Part shown: piece by piece, positions 18,272-26,915 of the stretch
How positions within the stretch are numbered: position 1 is the stretch's first letter
How the letters are laid out: every line of letters starts with the position of its first letter
Assembly (NCBI GenBank): GCA_964478075.1
Contig: CAYZGO010000002.1
Coordinates: 1-64,000 of the forward strand
Reading direction: 5' to 3'
Source of the DNA: DAOUEX01 sp034430235
Lineage (GTDB): Bacteria > Chloroflexota > Anaerolineae > UBA2200
Length of the DNA stretch: 64,000 bases
Notes under the pieces: model-generated
Databases searched by the model: none
The model's input: only the letters and a program-made list of their open reading frames with translations
Told to the model about the DNA's origin: nothing
Position numbers and translations under genes: made by a program

Positions 18272-18445
18272 GCCAGGCCAGTGTGCCTTTTGGCATGGAG
18301 CCGATGGCCCAGGGATGTTTCGAGACGATAGGCATTGACCCGGTGACAGGCTGGCCTTTGCCAGAGACGGCGGCCGAATTGGCCCTCTTGATGGGGGATG
18401 CCCTTCTCCTTATTCACCCCACCCGAGCCTCGCAGACTGTATCCA

Positions 18446-19345
18446 TCACGAAACATCTACCAGCGAGGATATCCGCTTGATCAGTTCTTCCACGAACCGG
18501 TCATTGTCAATCGAGATCTCAATGGCCCCCTCGGGACAGACGCTCACACAACGGCCACAGCCCCTGCAGGCGTCACTCATGACAGCACGACCGTTGACCA
18601 GACGGATGGCATCCACAAAGCATACGTCCTGAGTACAGATTCCGCAGCCGACACAGCGATCATTGACGGTGACCGTAACGCCCGGCATCCTCGTGATCTT
18701 GGCGCCAATCCCGGGAGCAACGTGGGGCAGTACCCGCCAAAGACAGCAGCAGGGACAGCAGTTGCAGATCGTAAGAAGCTTGGTCCCCGGCCGGACGCCC
18801 AGCCAGACTGTATCCAGTTTGTTGCGGCCAATCAAATGAACCAGGCCAGCCTCGCGGCAGCGTCGTACGTGCTCCAACGCCTCTTCTTTCGTTACCAGCC
18901 GTCCAAGCTGTGGATTGATGCCCAACACTGCTTCCCCAAGGAAGAGACAGCCCAAATCAATTGGGTAGTTCTCGCACTTCTCCGCATCACGACAGATACA
19001 GCGGTTCATGATCCAGTGGTAATTCGCTTTCTTGATGAAGTCGTCCACTACCTGAGATGGCAGAACCATGCTGCCTGGTTGCTCGAGCGACTTGTTGATC
19101 TCAATCACCCGGTTCTGGGGCAGGTAGATGAGGTCGTCGCCCTCGAAGAGCCAGTGATCAAGGATTCGTCCAATGATTGGCCACTTGGTCAGCTTGGCGA
19201 CCAGAAAACGTTGCGGGAAAGTCTTCTTGAGCAGTTTCACAATCCACACAGGTCTACCCATAGCTACATCAACTCCGTGTTGGTCAAAGTTGTCTCTTGC
19301 GAAATCCCAGCTCAGTCGCACCACAAAGCAGAGCCATGTCCACAC
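18446..19345 (-). CDS. Ferredoxin-type iron-sulfur protein with Cys-rich core
   Basis: A 299-residue protein with two C-terminal 4Fe-4S motifs ('CVGCGICTQDVC' and 'CRGCGRCVSVCPEG'). Upstream are further cysteines: 'RCICRDAEKCENYPIDLGC' and the striking 'ICNCCPCCCLW'. This arrangement is seen in a family of uncharacterised ferredoxins from anaerobes. The GTG at 19345 gives the full length; ATG at 19261 ('MGRPVWIVKLL') would remove 28 hydrophobic residues. It lies 36 bases after the enoyl-CoA hydratase gene on the same strand, suggesting an electron-transfer role in acyl-CoA metabolism (inference). Confidence 0.85.
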   Translation of the reverse strand: MWTWLCFVVRLSWDFARDNFDQHGVDVAMGRPVWIVKLLKKTFPQRFLVAKLTKWPIIGRILDHWLFEGDDLIYLPQNRVIEINKSLEQPGSMVLPSQVVDDFIKKANYHWIMNRCICRDAEKCENYPIDLGCLFLGEAVLGINPQLGRLVTKEEALEHVRRCREAGLVHLIGRNKLDTVWLGVRPGTKLLTICNCCPCCCLWRVLPHVAPGIGAKITRMPGVTVTVNDRCVGCGICTQDVCFVDAIRLVNGRAVMSDACRGCGRCVSVCPEGAIEISIDNDRFVEELIKRISSLVDVS

Positions 19346-19381
19346 TTTGGGGCGCCGGTCCCAAGTTGGTGCTGGTGTGCA

Positions 19382-20167
19382 CTAGCGTCGGAACCGCTGA
19401 AAGTCCGGCTTGCGCTTCTCCACGAAGGCGGTCATCCCCTCGCGGAACTCTTCGCTGCCGTACATCGCGGTCAGCATCTCGACAGCAGCGTTGAACGAAC
19501 CGTATTGCCAATCGCTGGCATAGTTGAGCGACAACTTGGATACCCGCAAGGCCTGCGGGCTGAGCTCCAGAATCCGGCCAGTCCAGGACTCGAGCTCGGC
19601 CTGAAAGTGCTCATCTGGCACCACCTTGTTGCACCAGCCGAATCGCTCCGCCTTGGTCGCCGAATAACGCTGGCAGAGGAAGATAATCTCCCGTGCCCGT
19701 TTCTCGCCCACGATGCCAGGCAGGAACTGCGAGGCGCCGAAGATGGGCGCGCTGCCGACGGTGGGCCCCACCTGTCCAAAGACGGCACTCTCGGCGGCCA
19801 GCGTCAGGTCACAAGCCACGTTGATTTCATTGCCGCCGCCGAGGCAAAAGCCCCGCACCGCCGCGATGACCGGCACCGGCGCCTGCCGGATGCGCCACAA
19901 CACGTCGGCGAAGCGACGCAGAAAAATGCGCCCCGTCTCCGCTGTCAGGTTGCGCATCTCGGCGATGTCGCCGCCCACGCAAAAAGCCCGCTCTCCTGCC
20001 CCGGTGATGACGATGACCCCCACTGACCGGTCAGCACTGGCTTTCTCCAGGGCCTCGGTCATCTCCAGCAGCATCGGGGTGCGGAAGGCATTGAGTACCT
20101 TGGGCCGGTTGAGGGTAATGGATGCTACGCCGCCACTTTTGTCGTAGAGGATATCCGTGTAGGACAT
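19382..20167 (-). CDS. Enoyl-CoA hydratase/isomerase (crotonase family)
   Basis: A 261-residue crotonase-fold enzyme. The oxyanion-hole segments are 'AGERAFCVGGDIAEM' and 'GFCLGGGNEINVACDLTLAA'. 'FGQVGPTVGSAPIFGA' resembles MenB/BadI-like ring hydrolases more than ordinary short-chain enoyl-CoA hydratases, so the substrate may be a cyclic acyl-CoA (inference). ATG start. It is in line with the upstream 3-hydroxyacyl-CoA dehydrogenase gene (28-base gap) and the downstream ferredoxin, forming a three-gene acyl-CoA unit. Confidence 0.92.
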   Translation of the reverse strand: MSYTDILYDKSGGVASITLNRPKVLNAFRTPMLLEMTEALEKASADRSVGVIVITGAGERAFCVGGDIAEMRNLTAETGRIFLRRFADVLWRIRQAPVPVIAAVRGFCLGGGNEINVACDLTLAAESAVFGQVGPTVGSAPIFGASQFLPGIVGEKRAREIIFLCQRYSATKAERFGWCNKVVPDEHFQAELESWTGRILELSPQALRVSKLSLNYASDWQYGSFNAAVEMLTAMYGSEEFREGMTAFVEKRKPDFQRFRR

Positions 20168-20195
20168 TGGTTCTTCCTCCAGAACTACTCTGGAC

Positions 20196-21044
20196 CTACG
20201 TATACTCGTAGAAGCCCTTCCCTGTCTTACGCCCCAGATGTCCAGCCTGCACCATCTTGCGCAGCAGGATAGGTGCGCGGTAACGGGCGTCTTTGTAGTT
20301 GGCGTACAACGCGTCCAGGACGTGCAGAACCACGTCCAAACCGATCAGATCGGCCAGCGCCAGCGGCCCCATTGGCAGGTTGTAGCCCAGCTTCATTGCC
20401 TTGTCCAGCGCATCCCGGTCGGCGACCCCCTCTTGCAAAGCAAAGATCGCCTCGGATATGAGCATGAGGCCCACACGCGTGGTCACAAAGCCGGGAAAGT
20501 CTTTCACTACCACCGGCTCTTTGCCTACCTGCCGGGCGAACTCGACCACTGCTTGTACCGTGGCCTCACTGGTCTCCATCGCCTGGATGATTTCAATGAG
20601 CTTCATCACCGGCGCAGGATTGAAGAAGTGGATGCCGATCACTCGATCTCGCTTCTGCACCGCCGTGGCGATTTCGGTGATGGGCAGCGAACTGGTGTTG
20701 CTGCCCAGGATGGCCTCATCACTCACGTGCTCCTCAATTTGGCGGAAGAGCTTTTTCTTTAACTCGATGTTCTCCGGCGCGGCCTCGATCACCAGGTCGG
20801 CACTGGCCAACGCCTGGCCCATGTCCCCAGTATAGACGATGCGAGCCGCGGTTGCGTCGGCGTCGGCCTGAGTCAACCTGCCCTTGTCTACCGCCCTGCT
20901 CAGCAGCTTGCGATGATACGCTTCTGCCTTGGTCAGTTGCTCCGCGACAACATCGAACAGGCCAGTGGGCAAGCCAGCTAACGCGGTAACGTAGGCGATA
21001 CCACTGCCCATCGTACCGCTACCAATGACTCCGACTTTCTGCAT
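20196..21044 (-). CDS. hbd: 3-hydroxybutyryl-CoA dehydrogenase
   Basis: A 282-residue NAD(P)-dependent 3-hydroxyacyl-CoA dehydrogenase interconverting 3-hydroxybutyryl-CoA and acetoacetyl-CoA. The Rossmann motif is 'VGVIGSGTMGSGIAYV'. The catalytic segment is 'IGIHFFNPAPVMKLIEII', containing the active-site His, and the C-terminal domain has 'GFVTTRVGLMLISEA' and 'GYNLPMGPLALADLIGLD'. Length and motifs are typical. An 'aggaggtg' site precedes the ATG. First gene of the acyl-CoA unit. Confidence 0.94.
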   Translation of the reverse strand: MQKVGVIGSGTMGSGIAYVTALAGLPTGLFDVVAEQLTKAEAYHRKLLSRAVDKGRLTQADADATAARIVYTGDMGQALASADLVIEAAPENIELKKKLFRQIEEHVSDEAILGSNTSSLPITEIATAVQKRDRVIGIHFFNPAPVMKLIEIIQAMETSEATVQAVVEFARQVGKEPVVVKDFPGFVTTRVGLMLISEAIFALQEGVADRDALDKAMKLGYNLPMGPLALADLIGLDVVLHVLDALYANYKDARYRAPILLRKMVQAGHLGRKTGKGFYEYT

Positions 21045-21293
21045 GGGTGCACCTCCTGTTGGTCTTTGGGTTCTATGGAGTACTGCTGCGAGATTCTACT
21101 GCTTCGTGCACGGACTGCTAAACGCATGTCGCTGAATCATCGTGTCCAAAGCACCATTTGAGTTTAGCAATTCACGCAGTACTCTGTAACTCGGTTGAGC
21201 CGCAAAGCCGAACCTCGCCCGTAGCAACGCAGTGTCAGGCTGTGCAGCGTTGGCCTTGGAGCGTCGTCTCCCACCGCGATCCTAGTGCGCCCT

Positions 21294-21935
21294 CTATGGC
21301 TCACGCACGCAGCGATAGCCGTGGCGCGGATTGCCCCAGGACTTTGGTTGGTGAGCAATCATCGAGCCGTTGTAGCTAACGTAGTAGGCCTCGTGTTCGT
21401 CGTATTCGTCAGCGGACCAGTAGTAGATAGGCTCCTCATCCGGGGCCCACAGTGGGGTGTCCTTGTTGGGCCGCCCGCTGCAGTCGGCATTCCCGGCCTC
21501 GCCGTCCCAGGTGCAGCCGGCATTCTCGCCGTGTTGGACGAGGGAGCGAACGATCTCGTCGGTGGTGGGCATGCGCCAGATGTCCTGCGGCTCATCCATC
21601 AGCGTCAAGCCATCCTCGCTTAGGTACCGACAGAGGCCGGTCGTCTCCATGTCTTTCATTGTGGCGTGCCTGTCCGCGTAGCCCAGCTTGTCCTCAAAGC
21701 CCACGGGGGGCACACCATAGAGGGCGATGTGGTCCCAGGAAGGATACCCGCCCCAGGGCTGCTTCCAGTTCCATCCCGGCCCCTTTGGAGCCCAGATGAG
21801 GGTCACGCCAGTGCCTTCAATCAGGCGTGCGCCCCGGTCGCCGTCGTCCACGCGGGTCAGGAGCATAGGGGCAAAGTAGGCTGAGACGGCAATAGCCACC
21901 AGCAGCGGAAAGCCGATGGCCAGGACGTAGCGCAA
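21294..21935 (-). CDS. 3' half of a split membrane/SUMF-like protein
   Basis: Reads as 213 residues from a TTG at 21935. One membrane helix (~3-25) is followed by a formylglycine-generating-enzyme-like/DUF1566-type domain: 'GTGVTLIWAPKGPGWNWKQ', 'WRMPTTDEIVRSL' and the terminal 'GYRCVRE' typical of that fold. It overlaps the preceding gene by ~118 bases in another frame. The upstream frame's 'PPKKWVRR' would run smoothly into 'LRYVLAIGFPLL' of this one if a single base changed near 21930-21950. I think both are one gene broken by a frameshift or sequencing error. Confidence 0.7.
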   Translation of the reverse strand: MRYVLAIGFPLLVAIAVSAYFAPMLLTRVDDGDRGARLIEGTGVTLIWAPKGPGWNWKQPWGGYPSWDHIALYGVPPVGFEDKLGYADRHATMKDMETTGLCRYLSEDGLTLMDEPQDIWRMPTTDEIVRSLVQHGENAGCTWDGEAGNADCSGRPNKDTPLWAPDEEPIYYWSADEYDEHEAYYVSYNGSMIAHQPKSWGNPRHGYRCVREP

Positions 21936-22362
21936 GTTTGCGGCGCACCCACTTCTTCGGCGGCGTCCATCCTTCGGCGCGCAGCCGCTGTCGGTAGCGG
22001 CCTTCCAGGAGGAACAGCACGCCCGTGAGGATCAGCAAGCCGGTGGCAGGGAACGTGCTCACAATCCATCCCAGGGACAACCAGCCACGTGCGGCAGCCA
22101 CCATCCACCACCAGGCAGTGAACGCCCCACCGATGAGGATGAGCACCCAGCCCCCGAAGCGGGGCCACGTCAGCGCAACCAGCGTGAGGGCCAGGCAGAC
22201 AGCGCCAAGTGTCAGATAGCGCATTGGTTCGGGAAATGGCAGCCCCCCACCCTCATAGTACATCTCTGCCACGCCCCAGAACGTCCAAAACGTGGTTGTC
22301 AGTATCACCAGCCCCGTGGCGATGTACCCAGGCAGCCTATGCTTGAATTCAGAGCGAGTCAT
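21817..22362 (-). CDS. 5' half of a split membrane/SUMF-like protein
   Basis: A 181-residue frame with about four membrane helices (~13-31, 46-63, 70-87, 95-115) and a charged tail 'GRYRQRLRAEGWTPPKKW'. The last ~50 residues ('LRPGHRLSAAGG' onward) look like an out-of-frame read-through rather than protein. The start ATG overlaps the stop of the nucleotidyltransferase gene (ATGA), so they form an operon. The overlapping downstream frame supplies the natural continuation. Confidence 0.65.
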   Translation of the reverse strand: MTRSEFKHRLPGYIATGLVILTTTFWTFWGVAEMYYEGGGLPFPEPMRYLTLGAVCLALTLVALTWPRFGGWVLILIGGAFTAWWWMVAAARGWLSLGWIVSTFPATGLLILTGVLFLLEGRYRQRLRAEGWTPPKKWVRRKLALRPGHRLSAAGGYCRLSLLCPYAPDPRGRRRPGRTPD

Positions 22363-23024
22363 TCACTCACCCCCTTCTTAGAGCGTGTCCGGCCCAGCGT
22401 TGTGGCGCTGTCGGGATTCGCCGCCTCCGCTTGTCCGGCCCGCATGAGTCGCCACTCATCGAATTCTTCCACAGTCTGGATCTGACGCTCAGCAACTGCT
22501 TTGTAGATCTCTACGCTGGAGATCTCGGACCGATACTGCGGACGTCGGCAGGCCTCGTTTTTGATTCGCAAGATGGCCATTCGGTCCGCATTCTGGAGTT
22601 GACTCTGAAGCTCATTGAAGGCCTGCAGATTAGCTTGGTACACATCCTTGCCGTATCGCCAGAGATCGACCTTCCACGTCCGGCCTGCGTAAAGCAATCG
22701 CATGCCCCAGTAAAGTCCGTAGTCAAAAGGCACATCGGGTCGAATAAACTGGTTGGAAAACGTCATCTTGGCAGCTTGAAACTGGTTGGCAATCTCCTGT
22801 GCCAGGTTAAAGAAGGTTGAGATGTCCGTTTCGTGAGGCAGTTGAACACTCACGTCTATATCTGGCCAAGTCATCAGATACAGGGCAAAGCTCCCAATGA
22901 CGCACGCTGGACCGACAGAGCTAATCAGATGAAACAAGCCTTCGTCGTACAGGAGCCTATGCGCTTCAGCACGCAGGTCACGTGCCTGGCGCAGTAGTTC
23001 TTGATCGGTCATCCTCTGTTCCAT
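22359..23024 (-). CDS. Nucleotidyltransferase-fold protein
   Basis: A 221-residue soluble protein. 'VIGSFALYLMTWPDIDVSVQ' is the signature of the polymerase-beta nucleotidyltransferase fold: GSxAL followed by Asp-X-Asp. A third acidic residue is likely in 'WKVDLWRYG'. It resembles the minimal/lincosamide-type enzymes that transfer nucleotides to small molecules or act in toxin systems, but no specific family was recognised. A second ATG five codons in is possible. It is coupled to the split membrane gene. Confidence 0.75.
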   Translation of the reverse strand: MEQRMTDQELLRQARDLRAEAHRLLYDEGLFHLISSVGPACVIGSFALYLMTWPDIDVSVQLPHETDISTFFNLAQEIANQFQAAKMTFSNQFIRPDVPFDYGLYWGMRLLYAGRTWKVDLWRYGKDVYQANLQAFNELQSQLQNADRMAILRIKNEACRRPQYRSEISSVEIYKAVAERQIQTVEEFDEWRLMRAGQAEAANPDSATTLGRTRSKKGVSE

Positions 23025-23226
23025 CTACAGTTGTTCCCTTCGAACGGGAAGCAGCATTGCGTCTAACTCCCGAACTAGTCCCCGGTGCGAAATGTGCTCC
23101 TCGTGGTCAGCTCCCGTCCCTCGCGAGATTCTAGCACAGTTTCACTACAAGGCAAAGCCATGCCCCAGGATGACGGTTCACTTGGGGGCAAATGTGAATT
23201 TGAACCGAAACTGGGCAACGGGCACG

Positions 23227-23342
23227 CCAAGGATTGAAATCCCTCGCTGAAGATGAAAACTGCCCGCAAGCACTGCATCTCAGGCGCTAGATCAAGGCCC
23301 TTATAGGTCCTATCAGCTTCAGACGGCGAATTGATTCGACGG
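23227..23342 (-). repeat. Dispersed intergenic repeat, copy 2
   Basis: Inverted relative to the copy at 15381-15550. Conserved blocks include 'ccaaggattga', 'tcaggcgctagatcaag' and 'ggcgaatt'. It lacks the hairpin insertion seen in copy 1. Confidence 0.65.
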
Positions 23343-23390
23343 TCTGCCCGGTTCCAGGCTGGCAGCGCAGCTCGTTGGTGAAGCGACAGC

Positions 23391-23643
23391 GTTGAAAAAG
23401 TCACAAGGGTGTCATTCTGAACGCAATGAAGCCCGCCTTGAGCCGGGGCGAAGGGAATCTGGCTTCCCTACGACTGAGATTCTTGGCTCATCTGCACTTG
23501 CAGCGCAGATGCAAGTGTCGCTACTAAGAAACAAAGGCGGGTGCTGTCATTGCGAGGAGCGTAGCGACGAAGCAATCTGCGCCTGTCGGTGAGAGGGGGA
23601 TTGCTTCGCTGCGCTCGCAATGACAACGTAGGCAGTTTTTCAA
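23391..23643. repeat. MITE-like element with nested inverted repeats
   Basis: Outer ends gttgaaaaa (23391-23399) and tttttcaac (23635-23643) are inverted repeats. Inside, 'tcattgcgaggagcg' through 'cgaagcaatc' (23547-23577) pairs with 'gattgcttcgctgcgctcg' (23599-23617), a palindrome of the widespread type built on gattgcttcg/cgaagcaatc. No transposase. 'ctttttcaacactctc' at 38-53 of the window resembles the same terminus. Confidence 0.6.
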
Positions 23644-23740
23644 CACCCTCGTGAAGCACTGTTTGCCAAAGGGAGCAGGGCCTGATAGAATAAGAAGCCA
23701 GTAGTTGGCCTGCATCTTCACAGTATCGTAGCAAAGTAGC

Positions 23741-24513
23741 GTGAGGCCCATGACACTTATCTACCTAGCCTGTGCCTGGCTGCTGGGCATCTATCTGGGC
23801 TCTTTGTTTCACCTGCCGGCCTGGGTTCTTGGCGTGGCAGCGGTGGGCTGCGTGGCCATGGCCTGTGCCTTTCGGGGGCGCGCCCGTAGTCAGTCCCGTC
23901 AGGGCGGGACGGTGCGGTTGGGCAGCATGTGCCTCCTGGCCCTGCTCCTGGGATTGTGGCGTTACGACCTGGAGCGCCCTACTCTCGTACCTGGCCCCCT
24001 GGCAGCCTACAACGACTGCGCCAGAATCACCTTTCGCGGCCTGGTGACGAACGACCCTGTACCGCGCGACCGCTGGTCCAATCTGCAAGTCTCCGTGCAC
24101 GAGCTGAAAGAAGATGATGCCTGGATGCCCATGCATGGCCGTGTGCTGGTGCAGGTGCCCAGCTACGAGACGTACCGCTACGGTGATGAGTTAGAGGTTA
24201 GTGGCACACTTGAGACCCCGCCCGACTTTGAAAGCTTCTCGTACCGCACTTATCTGGCCCGGCAGGCCATCCACTCGCTGCTGCGCTATCCACGGATTAC
24301 ACTCCTCGGACGAGACAAGGGGCGCCCCCTGTTGGCGTTCCTGTACAGCCTCAAGCGACGCACTCATGGTGTCATAACGGCCATCTTACCCGAGCCAGAA
24401 GCCGCACTATTGACCGGCATTCTGCTGGGCAGCGATGAGGGCATCGCGTCGTCGCTCATGGACAAGTTTCGCGCCACGGGCACAGTGCACATTATCGCCA
24501 TTTCGGGCTTTAA
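23741..24513 (+). pseudogene. comEC: Truncated comEC, 5' part of the disrupted copy
   Basis: Encodes the first ~257 residues of ComEC (the N-terminal DUF4131 region and the start of the competence domain) and is identical to the intact copy starting at 27501. Homology stops exactly inside the codons for 'IISGFN': after 24513 unrelated sequence begins and the frame runs on for 37 junk residues to 24625. The missing next segment of this copy reappears at 27187. So this gene was split by an inserted 2.67-kb segment, and is non-functional as a DNA channel. Confidence 0.9.
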
Positions 24514-24980
24514 GAAGCCAGTGCATGCAAACGGTCCAGGGCGCTGCAGTCTTGGTGCTCTCGTGGTCTCTGCGTATAATCAGACCCGCAAGAAGCGTGC
24601 ACACTTGGCACGGATCCATTCGTAGGGAGGCAACGGGCAGCCTGAATGGAACTCGTTGTTGTACACAGCGTGTTGATGGGTGGCCAGGGCGCGGCGTCGG
24701 TAGGTGAGTGCCACCGCAAGCGAAGCATGTGCCAAGCCCTGCCCACACGCATGGTTGGCACGGCTTTGGTGTTTCGAGCGTTGGGAGTATAATTGATTCG
24801 TCAAGGAAAGAAACCATGCGACTTCTGCCAAACTCGAAGGCCATGACCGCGCCGCCGGATGCACCGTGCTGCACCCGGTTATCTCTGAGCCTCTATTGTA
24901 TAGGTACCACCTGACTGTCGGTTCTGGGACGCTCATCGCAACCTGGCCAGGACTTTCGTGAGAAGGGAGAGTGGAAGACA
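24514..24980. other. Leader region of the inserted module
   Basis: No gene supported. It holds the promoter at 24766-24793 and, partly overlapping, an inverted repeat gtgccaa (24729-24735) and ttggcac (24755-24761), a possible operator or hairpin. Confidence 0.45.
24766..24793 (+). promoter_or_regulatory. Promoter of the inserted ATPase module
   Basis: TTGGTG (24766-24771), 16-base spacer, TATAAT (24788-24793). An inverted repeat gtgccaa/ttggcac lies just upstream. The leader is about 180 bases. Confidence 0.55.
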
Positions 24981-26030
24981 ATGCCAGAGCCAGAGGCGCA
25001 GTTGTCGAACCCGTTTCCGTATCCCGCCAAAGGTCTCCCCTTCAAGAATGTCGACTACTTTGTGGACCGCCCGCACGTCTCTGCTGCCATTGAGACGTCG
25101 CTGCAGGCTCTTCTACACGGCCGCTTTCATGGTATTCGATTCGTGGGTCAACGCGGTTGTGGGAAGACGTGCATTCTGGACTATCTGAATGAGGTGCGTT
25201 GCAGCCAACTCAATGTCCTGCCAGTACCAATAAACGTTGTGGACGCAGGCGTGAGCGGATACCGCGTGGTCGATTACATGCTCGATTCAGTGAAACAGGT
25301 GGCAATTAGCCGTTACGGACTGTACCCACTCAGGCGGCACTGGTGGAACGCGAAGAGGCTGTTCAAAGGGTTCACAACCCCGATAGGGGGCTTCGAAGTC
25401 CAGGATCGAGGGCCGAGAGTGCCGGAGATAATCCAGAAAGAGCGGGAAGCCTTTAACTACCAGTATCGAAAACTGAAGAGGGCCGCTGGAATCGAAGGTG
25501 TGCTCATCATGCTGGACGACGCGGACAAGCTCGACATTGGGACCCTGGGCAGGATTGGTATGCTGTTCAACGAGATGCGCGGCTACACACTGTATCTGGC
25601 AACTGGCAGTGAGCCACCCCTGCAGCTGCACCGCAACAATGGAAACGCTGGGGTTCCTGCTATCTCGGACATAGCCACCGGAGTGCTTGCATACTGGGAG
25701 TGTGTTGAGGTAGGGAAACTCTCTGAGGCTCAGGTCAAGGAGATGGTCCAACGGTGTCCCCAGGGCCGTCCTGGTTGGGCAATTCCAGAGAGAGACATGG
25801 AGATTCTTGTCAGTCTTTGCGACGGCAATGGCCGCCTGGCAATGATACTCGCTCACATGAGTTACAGAGTGGGCCTGGAGCAAGCTGGGGACCAAGTCTT
25901 TCTACACATCACTGAAGAAGTATTGAGAGCTGCGATCGGAGCCGACCCACGGCTCGGCGAGAAGCTCAGAATCACTGAACAATTCCTGCGAGCACGTGAC
26001 CCAGGCGCACTAAGGCCTCGCTGGTGGTAA
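24981..26030 (+). CDS. AAA/Orc1-Cdc6-like P-loop ATPase
   Basis: A 349-residue ATPase. Walker A 'GQRGCGKT' is at residues 56-63, preceded by 'YFVDRPHVSAAIETSLQALL', the box that precedes the P-loop in Orc1/Cdc6- and STAND-type ATPases ('F.GR...'). Walker B is 'GVLIMLDDADKL' (~171-182). A sensor-like segment 'LYLATGSEPP' follows, then a helical lid ('GNGRLAMILAHMS'). No DNA-binding domain was identified. ATG start after 'agaagggagagtggaag'. A tail-anchored protein gene starts 15 bases downstream. Such ATPase plus membrane-effector pairs are common in anti-phage modules; function here is inferred only. Confidence 0.85.
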   Translation: MPEPEAQLSNPFPYPAKGLPFKNVDYFVDRPHVSAAIETSLQALLHGRFHGIRFVGQRGCGKTCILDYLNEVRCSQLNVLPVPINVVDAGVSGYRVVDYMLDSVKQVAISRYGLYPLRRHWWNAKRLFKGFTTPIGGFEVQDRGPRVPEIIQKEREAFNYQYRKLKRAAGIEGVLIMLDDADKLDIGTLGRIGMLFNEMRGYTLYLATGSEPPLQLHRNNGNAGVPAISDIATGVLAYWECVEVGKLSEAQVKEMVQRCPQGRPGWAIPERDMEILVSLCDGNGRLAMILAHMSYRVGLEQAGDQVFLHITEEVLRAAIGADPRLGEKLRITEQFLRARDPGALRPRWW

Positions 26031-26045
26031 GGAGGGTAATCTATC

Positions 26046-26915
26046 ATGAGGATTCTGGCCATCGTTAGCCCCAGATCCGGAGGGACCTGCTTGCTCAAGT
26101 CACTGGAGATTGCTGTGTACTGGACGCAAAGCGGATGGGTGGAGGCTCTCATCCAGGGGACTGTTGGTAATTCGTCACAAAGCGGCGGTGAGCTATTCCT
26201 GTACCTACTCGGCAGTGTTGACCTTGCTGCTGCTGTTTCTGATGATGCCTCAGAGACGCGGAACTTGGAACTAGAGCTGTGCGAGAAGTACTCGGTGGTA
26301 TGCGTGCCGTATGCTCCCAAGTCTTCCGATGATTGGCATCCTGAGTTTGCGGTCCGTCTTGCGAACGGAAAGGAGTCTTCTCAAGCTGCGGATTTCAAGA
26401 CAAGCATATACGTGGGGTCTCCGGATGTGAGTCACGACCTTGAGCAACGGAGCGTGTGGCGGGACTTGGTACCTATAGAGCGTCTTCGCCTCTGGCTATT
26501 CTACCCCGACACTCTGAGGTTAGTATCAAGTCGGCCGAGAGCCAGACCTGGGCTTCTCAACACAGCCAGACGACTCGGACGCCTTTTCAGCCCAGGATCA
26601 GGTGTGGCAGGCTCTAGCCTGGTGTATTGGGAACACAGCTTGGTATCCAAGATCAATCCGTTCGTTGCCAGCGCGACGTTCACAACGCTAGACTCAGTTC
26701 AGAGACAAGTGGAAGAGCAAGCACAGGCCGTGCACGAGATAGCGGCCGTCGTCGCCAGGCTACAGGCGGGTCTACGAGAGCTGGAGATGACCATGGACCA
26801 ACTATCACAGCATATGTCTTTCCGCAGCAGACTCTTGTCCTGGGTCGTCTGGGCCATCCTCGGTCTTCTCATGGTGGTTGTTTTTCTCGTCGTGTATCAC
26901 GTACTGCGGGGATAG
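26046..26915 (+). CDS. Tail-anchored coiled-coil protein, partner of the ATPase
   Basis: A 289-residue protein I cannot assign to a family. Residues 1-200 form a soluble domain beginning 'MRILAIVSPRSGGTCLL', loosely like a P-loop of the PRSGT type but without support elsewhere. Residues ~218-256 form a coiled coil ('QRQVEEQAQAVHEIAAVV'), and ~262-286 one hydrophobic membrane helix at the very C-terminus. It follows the ATPase gene after 15 bases with 'aaggaggg' upstream, so it is the second gene of a two-gene module. A membrane-acting effector is plausible but unproven. Confidence 0.8.
   Translation: MRILAIVSPRSGGTCLLKSLEIAVYWTQSGWVEALIQGTVGNSSQSGGELFLYLLGSVDLAAAVSDDASETRNLELELCEKYSVVCVPYAPKSSDDWHPEFAVRLANGKESSQAADFKTSIYVGSPDVSHDLEQRSVWRDLVPIERLRLWLFYPDTLRLVSSRPRARPGLLNTARRLGRLFSPGSGVAGSSLVYWEHSLVSKINPFVASATFTTLDSVQRQVEEQAQAVHEIAAVVARLQAGLRELEMTMDQLSQHMSFRSRLLSWVVWAILGLLMVVVFLVVYHVLRG

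Larger units (their letters stand above)
23025..23740. other. Repeat-rich intergenic region before the truncated comEC
   Basis: Over 700 bases without a supported gene. It holds a second copy of the dispersed repeat (23227-23342), a ~250-base element bounded by 'gttgaaaaa'/'tttttcaac', and the start of the comEC duplication from about 23661. Confidence 0.6.

Noticed and set aside
24407..24981. Cys-rich minus-strand frames in the leader of the inserted module
   Set aside because: They lie antisense to the module promoter and the broken comEC, with no ribosome site.
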